Both the position numbers and the translations under genes were made by a program. Shown in pieces: positions 61,101 to 64,000 of a DNA stretch of 64,000 nt. Positions within the stretch are counted from its first letter, which is position 1; the number at the start of each line of letters is the position of its first letter. The notes below the pieces were generated by a model. The model was not told where the DNA came from. It did not search any database and saw only the letters and a program-made list of their open reading frames with translations. This stretch comes from Branchiostoma floridae (lineage: Eukaryota; Chordata; Leptocardii; Amphioxiformes; Branchiostomatidae): positions 17,170,739-17,234,738 of the forward strand of contig NC_049994.1 of NCBI RefSeq assembly GCF_000003815.2, written 5' to 3'.

Positions 61101-62116
61101 GAGTTGTTACCTTGTCTTTTTCATACTTCTCCTGTTTATCTTCATAGGCTTTCAGCTTTGTTGACACAGTTTTCAGTTCTTTCTTTAGGTCTTCAACTTC
61201 ATCTTGGAAATGTTGGCACGTTTTTGCAAGGTTGACTATTTGCAGGGCATCGCGATTGACTTGGCTTTTTAGATCATCTAATTGTTTTGTGATTTTCTGC
61301 AACAGACCTTTAATGTCTTTTCCGAGACCACATGACTTACAGGATTTGTCCGAGCCGATTTCGCTGGACAAAACATCTTGTGGTTCATCATCAGTCTGCG
61401 ATCCTGTTGAGCTGTACTTTCGTTTTTTTGTCTGTTAACTTCCCTACTGTATGGTTACACCATACAGGAAATACATACGTCAGCTTAAGTCATGCCGTAT
61501 GCGCTGTCTTCATAACCAGGTGGCAAGACCATGTGCCAAACACTACTGTATGGTATTGGGGATGTGTGACATACCAAGTATTGAAGCAGTGCTGCGGTAA
61601 TTTAAACCTGCGCTGGGCAGGGTATCTCAGTGTGCGCATGGGCAACTCCCGTACTCCCAAGGTCCCTCTTTGCAACCGTCGTGTAGGATGACCCTGTCTC
61701 CGTTTTAAAGACTATCTCAAGAGCAACCTGACCACTGAATGCCACATAAACCATATCACCTGGGAGACTGACTCCCTAAACAGGACCTCATGGAGGAACC
61801 AGTGCCACGTGGCAGTCAGAGCCTTCAAAACCAGCCGTGTTTTCAACTTTAAGGTGAAAAGAGCGGCTAAGAAAGCCAAACAAACTGTTGGACTTGACAC
61901 ACACACACGATGGGACGGGGTGTGACAAGAGAACCAGAGAGATTCACCTTTGACGGGTACATTACTTGTTACTTACTTGTAATGGTCTCCTCATCACTTT
62001 GAGTGTCCTTAGACAAGGAGCCTAAGCCACCTTGGAGCCATCCGGATCCTTTAACGGGTACAGCCACTGCCCAGAAAGAAGATTGAGAGACAGAGCGCCG
62101 GCATTACCGTCTCCAT
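30905..62116 (-). CDS. Gene C: giant mosaic receptor SRCR/TSR/FTP/CTLD/CUB/mucin (multi-exon model)
   Basis: Model, in transcript order after a broken signal exon (62.1 kb): SRCR 55128; TSR 52891, 52055; SRCR 51389, 50204; TSR 49895; FTP 46415+45161; nine TSRs from 44521 to 40935; SRCR 40437; mucin-like 38473; CTLD 37490; CUB 35473+35174, 34617+34345, 33605+33221; FTP 32677+32302; mucin-like 31446; TM/tail 30905. All junction phases agree, giving roughly 2,450 residues of open frame. No second TM exon separates the two halves, so one transcript is the simplest reading, but it could be two genes, and the broken first exon leaves open an alternative 5' end or a pseudogene. The module order suggests a large adhesive or recognition receptor. 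LINE insertions lie only in introns. Confidence 0.55.
31446..31607 (-). CDS. Gene C short mucin-like exon
   Basis: 162 bp, phase 1-1, Thr/Ser/Pro-rich ([18 protein letters not shown] ... [12 protein letters not shown] ... TTWLA). Start and end match those of the 1,188-bp exon at 38473, so it is a short version of the same exon. It probably forms an O-glycosylated stalk. Confidence 0.85.
31608..32301. other. Gene C intron
   Basis: AT-rich; no exon, element or repeat recognised. Confidence 0.5.
32302..32540 (-). CDS. Gene C FTP domain 2, second exon
   Basis: 239 bp, phase 2-1. Reads [57 protein letters not shown]. The RLDCCSDR block fits the R-x-D-x4-R part of the fucolectin ligand motif. Confidence 0.9.
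32677..32908 (-). CDS. Gene C FTP domain 2, first exon
   Basis: 232 bp, phase 1-2. Reads [44 protein letters not shown]. The ligand-motif histidine of fucolectins is not seen (CTCTRT where CTHT is expected). Confidence 0.88.
33221..33339 (-). CDS. Gene C CUB domain 3, second exon
   Basis: 119 bp, phase 2-1. Reads [39 protein letters not shown]. Confidence 0.9.
33605..33845 (-). CDS. Gene C CUB domain 3, first exon
   Basis: 241 bp, phase 1-2. [53 protein letters not shown]. Both cysteines are present; the Y-D-Y-L-x-I-Y-D block is typical of CUB domains. Confidence 0.92.
34345..34463 (-). CDS. Gene C CUB domain 2, second exon
   Basis: 119 bp, phase 2-1. Reads [39 protein letters not shown]. 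Confidence 0.9.
34617..34872 (-). CDS. Gene C CUB domain 2, first exon
   Basis: 256 bp, phase 1-2. A Thr-rich linker ([18 protein letters not shown]) precedes [19 protein letters not shown] and [12 protein letters not shown]. Confidence 0.92.
35174..35292 (-). CDS. Gene C CUB domain 1, second exon
   Basis: 119 bp, phase 2-1. Reads [39 protein letters not shown]. Confidence 0.9.
35473..35758 (-). CDS. Gene C CUB domain 1, first exon
   Basis: 286 bp, phase 1-2. The Ala/Thr linker is lengthened by short repeats ([19 protein letters not shown]); then [19 protein letters not shown] and [12 protein letters not shown]. Confidence 0.92.
35775..35929. mobile_element. Foldback MITE, TTA(A/G)TCTCC family, copy 3
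   Basis: TTAATCTCCAAGCACATCCT and CTACGGTAGCC are mirrored by GGCTACCGTAGAATCTG ... GTGGATTA. Flanks GGGATAAGT and GAGATAAAT suggest a diverged target duplication. Confidence 0.7.
35953..36172 (+). mobile_element. LINE reverse transcriptase fragment
   Basis: The plus strand encodes [19 protein letters not shown] and [20 protein letters not shown], which match the linker and first RT motif of many LINEs (…RWKEYFEELY… I-K-x-L-x-x-N-K-A-x-G). Frame ends soon after. Confidence 0.7.
36173..37489. other. Gene C intron with repeats
   Basis: Contains a repeat inverted relative to 28330-28540 (36650-36765) and about three copies of a 60-80 bp repeat with ACCAGTAAGAGGTTCAAGAA and ATGGGATAGCGGGGTG (36780-36960). 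No exon seen. Confidence 0.55.
37490..37879 (-). CDS. Gene C C-type lectin domain
   Basis: 390 bp, phase 1-1, a whole CTLD in one exon: [99 protein letters not shown] and WND are the calcium/sugar-binding signatures of mannose-type C-type lectins, so sugar binding is plausible. Six cysteines include the N-terminal pair of long-form CTLDs. Confidence 0.93.
37981..38277 (+). other. Unrecognised open frame in a gene C intron
   Basis: A plus-strand frame of 98 codons starts [20 protein letters not shown]. It has no recognised domain and no clear splice sites, and lies between two gene C exons on the other strand. It may be a retrocopy fragment or chance. Confidence 0.2.
38473..39660 (-). CDS. 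Gene C long mucin-like exon
   Basis: 1,188 bp (396 codons), phase 1-1. Thr/Ser/Pro/Gln-rich throughout, built of about 28-residue units such as [17 protein letters not shown] plus QTQRSTHP. In the C-terminal half two units form a 56-residue higher-order repeat present twice almost unchanged (38650-38980). An extended, heavily O-glycosylated spacer is the likely role. Length should be polymorphic. Confidence 0.9.
39728..39852 (-). pseudogene. Degenerate FTP first exon
   Basis: CGCCATTGGTGTTCCCGTCT, ACAGCAAGACGG and GGTGCTTGTTTGGTAG match the FTP exon at 32677-32908, but the middle is out of frame and the donor half is missing. It lies beside the long mucin exon, in the position the intact FTP occupies beside the short mucin exon. 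Confidence 0.75.
40437..40742 (-). CDS. Gene C SRCR exon 4
   Basis: 306 bp, phase 1-1. [56 protein letters not shown]. Six cysteines; the SHNGWG motif of other copies is changed to DHNGGG. Confidence 0.92.
40935..41108 (-). CDS. Gene C TSR exon 12
   Basis: 174 bp, phase 1-1. [40 protein letters not shown]. Acceptor CTACGTAG. Confidence 0.9.
41293..41466 (-). CDS. Gene C TSR exon 11
   Basis: 174 bp, phase 1-1. The third ladder residue is changed ([15 protein letters not shown], Arg for Trp) and ETQ becomes EIQ; cysteines intact. Donor GTAAGTCTC. Confidence 0.88.
41467..42276. other. Long gene C intron
   Basis: About 800 bp between TSR exons instead of about 150. Bases 41560-42190 are unique-looking and contain a plus/minus weak open frame but no recognised domain; 42190-42276 is the standard TSR intron end. 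Confidence 0.5.
42277..42450 (-). CDS. Gene C TSR exon 10
   Basis: 174 bp, phase 1-1. [23 protein letters not shown] (AGA codon), [18 protein letters not shown]. Confidence 0.88.
42480..42532 (-). pseudogene. Partial TSR exon
   Basis: Only the acceptor and first 50 bases ([17 protein letters not shown]) are present, ending in intron sequence with no donor. Left by unequal exchange. Confidence 0.75.
42714..42887 (-). CDS. Gene C TSR exon 9
   Basis: 174 bp, phase 1-1. [15 protein letters not shown] (Ala for Pro), [18 protein letters not shown]. Shares its Ala variant with the next exon. Confidence 0.9.
43046..43219 (-). CDS. Gene C TSR exon 8
   Basis: 174 bp, phase 1-1. Also [29 protein letters not shown]. 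Lies in a 332-bp unit almost identical to the next one. Confidence 0.9.
43378..43551 (-). CDS. Gene C TSR exon 7
   Basis: 174 bp, phase 1-1. Identical to the 43046 exon except near its 5' end, which reads [11 protein letters not shown]. Confidence 0.9.
43720..43893 (-). CDS. Gene C TSR exon 6
   Basis: 174 bp, phase 1-1. [29 protein letters not shown] (HA replaces QE). Confidence 0.9.
44190..44363 (-). CDS. Gene C TSR exon 5
   Basis: 174 bp, phase 1-1. [29 protein letters not shown], an unusual loop. Confidence 0.9.
44521..44694 (-). CDS. Gene C TSR exon 4
   Basis: 174 bp, phase 1-1. Starts [15 protein letters not shown] (Asp for Gly); [18 protein letters not shown]. Confidence 0.9.
45161..45399 (-). 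CDS. Gene C FTP domain 1, second exon
   Basis: 239 bp, phase 2-1. [50 protein letters not shown]. Nearly the same as 32302-32540. Confidence 0.9.
45700..46115 (+). mobile_element. LINE C-terminal fragment with zinc-knuckle-like motif
   Basis: The plus strand shows [43 protein letters not shown] and [20 protein letters not shown], the C-x-C-x(n)-H-x4-C pattern found after the RT in several LINE clades. Interrupted by stops; lies in the FTP intron. Confidence 0.7.
46415..46634 (-). CDS. Gene C FTP domain 1, first exon
   Basis: 220 bp, phase 1-2. [53 protein letters not shown] stands where fucolectins have CTHT. Confidence 0.88.
46960..48600. repeat. Tandem repeat of about 195 bp, eight to nine units
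   Basis: TGTCTACRCTACGTACTTCA begins units at 47032, 47225, 47412, 47611, 47805, 47999, 48192, 48335 and 48560. Each has AAGTGACAAATTTAACAGAC, GGTGCCATAAAGTTGA, GGTCATAGAGAAGCCAGAGC and TAAACTAAACATACAACTT. Most contain TAATGACGTCAG or TAATGACGTCAC, a CRE-like core. The unit at 48192 is short (143 bp) and the one at 48335 long (225 bp). Confidence 0.92.
48734..49209 (-). mobile_element. LTR of an LTR retrotransposon
   Basis: On the minus strand it runs from TGTAGCAAGTCTG to AAATGTTACA (TG...CA). A TATA box (GATAATATAAGGCGAG) and an AATAAA signal (GTAGTAATAAAGATCACATC) occur in the right order. Upstream (minus) sequence 49210-49690 has an open frame of 130 codons that may be the 3' end of the internal region. 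No second LTR is seen in the window, so it is a solo or truncated LTR. Confidence 0.7.
49895..50068 (-). CDS. Gene C TSR exon 3
   Basis: 174 bp, phase 1-1. [38 protein letters not shown]. Isolated from the TSR array by the FTP exons and the tandem repeat. Confidence 0.9.
50204..50509 (-). CDS. Gene C SRCR exon 3
   Basis: 306 bp, phase 1-1, six cysteines: [56 protein letters not shown]. Confidence 0.92.
50680..51010. repeat. Intron repeat shared by SRCR introns
   Basis: CCTACCAACTATCACCAAGA, GTTGACCTACATACAAACAC and AACAAGGCCGGGCTCAACCG occur here (partly twice) and in the introns at 9940-10135, 10510-10720 and 22390-22580. Confidence 0.7.
51389..51697 (-). CDS. Gene C SRCR exon 2
   Basis: 309 bp, phase 1-1, six cysteines: [53 protein letters not shown]. 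Confidence 0.92.
52055..52228 (-). CDS. Gene C TSR exon 2
   Basis: 174 bp, phase 1-1. [29 protein letters not shown], a subtype ([12 protein letters not shown]) shared only with the next exon upstream. Confidence 0.88.
52500..52855 (-). mobile_element. Composite repeat with a tRNA-derived SINE head
   Basis: The minus strand has TGGCTCAATCGGCAGCGCG (A-box-like) and GAGTTCGAATCCGGCTGCCG (B-box-like) with tRNA spacing, followed by TTGCCCTTGGGAAAGGCAC. The stem pairing is too poor for a functional tRNA. The body at 52500-52690 is of unknown type. Confidence 0.6.
52891..53064 (-). CDS. Gene C TSR exon 1
   Basis: 174 bp, phase 1-1. Starts [16 protein letters not shown] with an unusual acceptor context (CACAAGGAG|CC); [17 protein letters not shown] lacks one residue before the final Cys. 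Confidence 0.85.
53303..53401. mobile_element. TAGCCTG-ended MITE, independent insertion
   Basis: TAGCCTGTGTTTACACAAGC to TTTTAGTCAGGCTA, flanked by the 9-bp duplication AGTGCAGAC (53294-53302 and 53402-53410). Confidence 0.9.
53640..54906 (+). mobile_element. 5'-truncated non-LTR retrotransposon (reverse transcriptase)
   Basis: Open from about 53530 to TAA at 54831. RT motifs in order: [73 protein letters not shown] (YADD catalytic core), [13 protein letters not shown] short 3' end terminates in ATACAAATAAAAAAAAA. The endonuclease and ORF1 are absent, as in an incomplete insertion. The RT frame has no stop codon, so the copy is fairly young. Clade not determined. Sits in a gene C intron, antisense to the gene. 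Confidence 0.88.
55128..55436 (-). CDS. Gene C SRCR exon 1 (first ectodomain exon)
   Basis: 309 bp, phase 1-1, six cysteines: [71 protein letters not shown]. Confidence 0.92.
55885..56034 (+). mobile_element. Older LINE fragment, part 1 (left of the insertion)
   Basis: The plus strand reads [33 protein letters not shown], a conserved block following the RT of many animal LINEs; the usual continuation LPTLLYG is found at 61437 after the inserted element. Confidence 0.8.
56342..58780 (-). CDS. LINE ORF2, reverse transcriptase part
   Basis: An 812-codon open frame. [20 protein letters not shown] is RT motif 0/1, [51 protein letters not shown] (FADD catalytic core), [10 protein letters not shown] follow. 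A C-terminal knuckle ([20 protein letters not shown]) is near residue 690. The start given is only the first in-frame codon after a frameshift; the natural protein begins with the endonuclease part upstream. Confidence 0.88.
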   Translation of the reverse strand: MWEAISSFKDGKSPGLDGIPIEVYKTFFSNLKHPLLQCFNYAYEKGNLSKSQREGLITLLLKQDADGQYKDPTLLNNWRPLSLLCCDVRILSKVISLRMRNVIASLINKDQSGFLQNRFIGENICQILEIIQYYENKRLPGMIFIADFEKAFDKLRWDFMFRTLEFYGFGQSFISWVSVLYKDITSRVINNGYISAPFSLLRGVRQGCPLSPYLFILCVELLATKIRSNNTIEGLTMHGVEIKVSQFADDSNFPLKPTLPSLFALTNDLNNFSKISGLVPNYKKCQILRIGTLRNTNFTLPCNLPIIWTNGPVKMLGVGITGDINKLTDNYQDRLTKVDRTLQPWRMLPMTLYGKITLINTLVVSQFTHLFLSLPSPGKTFFQTYEQKNFKFIWNGKPEKIKRKILYNTYDNGGLGLIHLPSFDLTRKASWVPRIFFQQDSSRKSFLCTSSVIFSRYLYPFLQLSLGKDIATKISTDQMNNVFIRLLVSPNPFFKDVLKAWLSFQFKPPETLKEIQAQLLWCNSSIVIENTPIIWEKPLKHGIYYINDLLDTNGRFLSYNGLLAKFGTAFDKLEYNQILSAIPRNWKKKLLDNTPVIGPILPHTANYVWLKATKINKIIYTSFLQSENRNPLNIQRRWEDEFNTIFPWKWVFRLVYAVTICPKLRIFQYKILHRLLATKKMLHIWKILNSPNCAHCEEVETIRHLFWDCPRVVTFWTDLEIWFKTIVNKTLHLDFQTVILGDISENCNVIENLLILVAKHYIFIQRDKKLVVNHYISYVKRYYKTEYMIAERRNKLDIHFSKWESFPFNLAN
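58795..60159 (-). CDS. LINE ORF2, AP-endonuclease part
   Basis: 454 codons starting at an [60 protein letters not shown] are the catalytic blocks of the APE-type endonuclease (first about 235 residues). The frame ends [13 protein letters not shown], one base out of register with the RT frame ([11 protein letters not shown]), so a single-base frameshift separates the two parts. Confidence 0.88.
   Translation of the reverse strand: MNTKIGSYNVNGLANSRKRREVFNWLKEKSHDIICLQETHSVLKDEMTWKQEWGGTIVFNHGTTNQRGVLILFKENLNFTINYSIKDDDGRSLILDISVNDLYFCICNLYAPNTDNPNFFDNIEKLIFNLKLNHNNFIIVGDFNTIQNATLDRAGQNPVIYHPNAQRKINELMFALDLVDIWRHKHPHTVRFTWRRGRQASRLDYFLISFSLMVDISNVKILDRLKSDHKFISLVIQNISRTRGKNYWKLNQTLLKDKNFRKKTEKFIEEFFRFNIGTTDPLTVWDAFKCCFRGHCIKFASLKRKSFISKENDLQKRIDQLTVKLDETDEPPQSVLDELSVLQSELEDLYEQKTDQLVYKQRADWMEFADRCTKQFLDLGRRNCCKKNVMILNTTDGETIQNPPRVMEKIKTFYHSLYSFKNPPEDLDDTNCDPFFPKDNYVLLSPEQKIPVKD
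60619..61433 (-). CDS. LINE ORF1 (coiled-coil, RRM-like nucleic-acid chaperone)
   Basis: Open from just after a TAA at the element's 5' end ([20 protein letters not shown]) to the stop at 60619, about 270 codons. [14 protein letters not shown] precedes a heptad-like coiled coil ([20 protein letters not shown]); then [33 protein letters not shown] and [18 protein letters not shown] match the RRM and C-terminal domains of L1-type ORF1p. No ATG is found near the start, so the N-terminus is probably truncated. Confidence 0.85.
61435..61885 (+). mobile_element. Older LINE fragment, part 2 (right of the insertion)
   Basis: [40 protein letters not shown] and [14 protein letters not shown] continue the fragment at 55885-56034; several stops and frame changes show it is long dead. 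Confidence 0.75.
61961..62048. mobile_element. Small insertion splitting the gene C signal exon
   Basis: CTTTGACGGGTAC (61948-61960) and CTTTAACGGGTAC (62049-62061) flank 88 bp of unrelated sequence, a 13-bp near-perfect duplication that looks like a target site duplication. The element type is unknown. Confidence 0.6.
62048..62116 (-). pseudogene. Disrupted first exon (signal peptide) of gene C
   Basis: ATG at 62116 starts [16 protein letters not shown], then a 7-bp insertion relative to genes A and B shifts the frame into a stop (CTR-stop). The splice donor is replaced by GGATCC; a donor-like copy of the exon end (CACCTTTGACGGGTAC) lies about 100 bp away at 61945-61960 on the other side of an insertion. 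Confidence 0.7.
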
Positions 62117-62650
62117 GCCTGCTATCCGTTCTGTTCTGTTCTGGCGAGCTCGCTGCTAAGCTTAAATACGCGCAGGTTGACAATGAAGCGAAAACTGAGT
62201 AACCATTGGTAATGCCAGGGACGTTAGAAATACATGTTTTTACCTAATTGGTAATACGCTGATTCAAAGGCGTGCGAAACATACTTGAACGGCGTGAGTG
62301 CGGTTGGAAATTAGAAAATGTCCGTGGCATTACACTACCACACAAATTACGATAGGTATGCCGTCTCATAGGTATGCAAACTCCAATTTTATCCCCAAGC
62401 AGACGCTGTGACCATTTGGGCATTGTGTGCTAATTTGGCCACGAGGGACTTGCCGAGATGTCATTTTGTCAGTGAATGTAAAAAGGTATGTTAACAGCAA
62501 CGTTAAGCATACACAGTTGGGAAGCGGAAATCTGTGACCATTGGGGCATTGTGTACTGTAAGTGGCAAATTTGACCCCGAGCAAATTTAATAGCGAAGAT
62601 GTCTTCTTGTCAGTGAATGTAGAAAGAGGTATGTTAACAGCGTACAGTCA
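62117..62650 (-). promoter_or_regulatory. Promoter copy of gene C
   Basis: CGTATTTAAGCTTAGCAGCG on the minus strand keeps the TATTTAAG box 45-53 bp upstream of the ATG. The further upstream blocks match 13260-13740 and 27720-28040, and one of them (GAAGCGGAAATCTGTGACCA, GGGCATTGTG) is present twice. Confidence 0.5.
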
Positions 62651-62810
62651 AACCTGTATTAGTGGCCACCTTTGCATAGCAGCCACCTGGCCATAGTGGC
62701 CACTTTTTGTCGGTCCCTTGGACTCGTAATGATCAAGAAATAGGCTTAGCCGCCACCTGTCCAACGCGGCCACGGCCACACGATTTCCGGTCCCGTTGAT
62801 ACAGAAACAA
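62645..62810. repeat. Terminal fragment related to the 2792-3732 element
   Basis: CAGTCAAACCTGTATTAGTG followed by GGCCACC and GCCACCTGTCCAACGCGGCC resembles the Tc1-like ends in gene A. Only one end is present. Confidence 0.55.
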
Positions 62811-63069
62811 TGCCTACTGCAACCATTCTGCAGCCTAATGTCACCCTACACCGAGTTTGAAATTGTAGTAAACAGGCAATTCCGCCCAGCATTGGCAAGG
62901 TCATTTTGGCGGTAGCAGAGGCATGGACACAAAACTGTCAAAATCAACAAAGTTGTCTGTTTGTGGCCAGTGCCGCTTGTTTGGTCTCCTGGGTTAATGG
63001 ACTAAACCTGATAACTGCATAGAATCCACTCAACAATAAGTCATACAATTAACAGGATCCTACTCTACC

Positions 63070-63800
63070 TAGGACGTTAAAAGTAGATTTTTTTGACATC
63101 CTTCGTAATACCTTGATTATTCAAATGCGTGAGAAATACACTTGTTGTCCGGAAGCCGCTACAGCTGACAGGGATTGTCGTGAGTGCGGTTGGAAATAAG
63201 AAAATGTCCGTGGCAATGAGCTACCACACAAATTATGATAGGTATGCCGTCTCATAGGTATGCAAAGTCCAATTTTATCCGCAAGCAGACGCTGTGACCA
63301 CTGAGGTATTGTGTGCTAATTTGAACACGAGGGACTTGCCAAAATGTCATTTTGTCAGTGAATGTTAAGAGTTATGTTACGAGTAATGTTAAGCATACAC
63401 AGTTGGGAAGCGGAAATCTGTGACCATTCGGGCATTGTGGACTCTAAGTGGCAAATTTGACCACGAATGTAATTAGGTATGTTAGAAGCATATCTACAAT
63501 TGTGAAGCAGAAATCACTTTGTGACTGTACAGGAACAATCCCCACGATCGATTGAAAGTAGAACAACGTTAACTAACTTAACACGTCGGTCTGTTAGTTA
63601 AGTCTGAAGCTGCATGCGAATCTGTGAAAAACTCAGAAAGAATGGCGGTTGTTTGCAAAAGCTGTGAAGACTGCCTCCTTCAGAAGAAAACGCTAGACGA
63701 CCCGTATTGTGCTCACCTCTTCAATTATAGACACCGAAGACGCTACTCCAGACCATTTTGGCCATGTGGATCTGATCATAAGAATGACGTCCTCTGGGAA
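63070..63800. repeat. Fourth copy of the receptor upstream region
   Basis: Matches 62200-62650 (GTGCGGTTGGAAAT-AGAAAATGTC, CCACACAAATTATGATAGG, GCAAGCAGACGCTGTGACCA) and then 13530-13760 and 28830-28990 (GTTGTTTGCAAAAGCTGTGA, GACGCTACTCCAGACCAT). The core promoter and signal exon are missing. The rest of the window to 64000 shows no gene. Confidence 0.65.
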
Positions 63801-64000
63801 CCCAAAAACTGATGCGAGCGTGCGAAAAAAAAACTCGTTTGGCCAAAAACGTTGCCTTTATTATGAAGTATACGCTTGTTCACCTTTAGCCGCGAGTTAA
63901 CCTATTGTTATATCCGTTGTTTTTTTTGAAAACCAGGGTATTACTAATCGGGATATCAAATGGATGGGCGGTTATTTCAAGCTGCAATATTTTGAAACAT

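Larger units (their letters stand above)
56036..61434 (-). mobile_element. L1/Tx1-like LINE, near full length
   Basis: About 5.4 kb on the minus strand: ORF1 (61434-60619), spacer, ORF2 (60159-56342), a short 3' UTR and a poly(A) tail (GCAATAAAAAAAATT plus about 18 A, at 56036-56060). The 5' end lies inside or at the very start of ORF1. The insertion splits an older LINE between codons for YRAVV and LTSLLYG. The target duplication is very short or absent (at most TGTT/GTGTT). Confidence 0.88.

Noticed and set aside
63624-63812. Plus-strand frame starting MAVVCKSCEDCLLQKK as a gene
   Set aside because: The homologous copies at 13.7 and 28.9 kb do not keep the frame, so it is not conserved as protein.

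Overview
This is eukaryotic DNA, most likely from a cephalochordate (amphioxus, Branchiostoma). Coding segments are short exons with GT/AG splice sites separated by TE-rich introns. The proteins are mosaics of SRCR, thrombospondin type 1 (TSR), CUB, C-type lectin and fucolectin-like (FTP) domains, a combination typical of amphioxus. Two runs of exactly 100 N mark draft assembly gaps. The species is inferred, not proven.

Layout. At 1-1.1 kb the plus strand carries the last two coding exons of a gene that looks like xylulose kinase. From about 3.6 to 62 kb the minus strand carries a tandem cluster of three paralogous single-pass membrane receptor genes. Each ends in the same kind of exon (short Thr-rich stalk, transmembrane helix, basic stop-transfer and cytoplasmic tail) and each is followed by a copy of the same downstream repeat. 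Gene A (13.18 to 3.65 kb): signal peptide, 3 SRCR, 8 TSR, TM, tail. Gene B (27.63 to 17.42 kb): signal peptide, an uncertain hevein-like exon, 2 SRCR, at least 5 TSR (a sixth probably hidden in an assembly gap), TM, very short tail. Gene C (about 62.1 to 30.9 kb): a large mosaic of 4 SRCR, 12 TSR, 2 FTP, 3 CUB, one C-type lectin domain and two mucin-like exons before the TM; its first exon copy is disrupted. Almost every ectodomain module is bounded by phase-1 introns, so modules can be gained, lost or swapped without breaking the frame. The TSR exons form tandem 174/177-bp exon plus short-intron units that are clearly still duplicating.

The first-exon/promoter segment (TATA-like TATTTAAG about 40 bp upstream of the ATG) is repeated at 13.1, 27.6 and 62.1 kb, with a promoterless upstream part again at 63.1-63.7 kb. 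The intergenic DNA between genes A, B and C is likewise duplicated, so the cluster arose by segmental tandem duplication. I infer that these are cell-surface recognition or adhesion receptors, plausibly immune; the sequence shows extracellular recognition domains on a conserved anchor but no recognised signalling motif.

Mobile DNA is abundant and unusually readable because the tandem duplications supply empty sites: a Tc1-like element that altered the C-terminus of gene A, foldback MITEs with 9-bp target duplications, a 1.14-kb TIR element rich in CGATCTCGCCCCCC-type motifs, a solo-type LTR, a 5.4-kb L1/Tx1-like LINE with one frameshift inserted inside an older LINE, another 5'-truncated LINE, and a tandem repeat of about 195 bp at 47.0-48.6 kb carrying a CRE-like site in most units.
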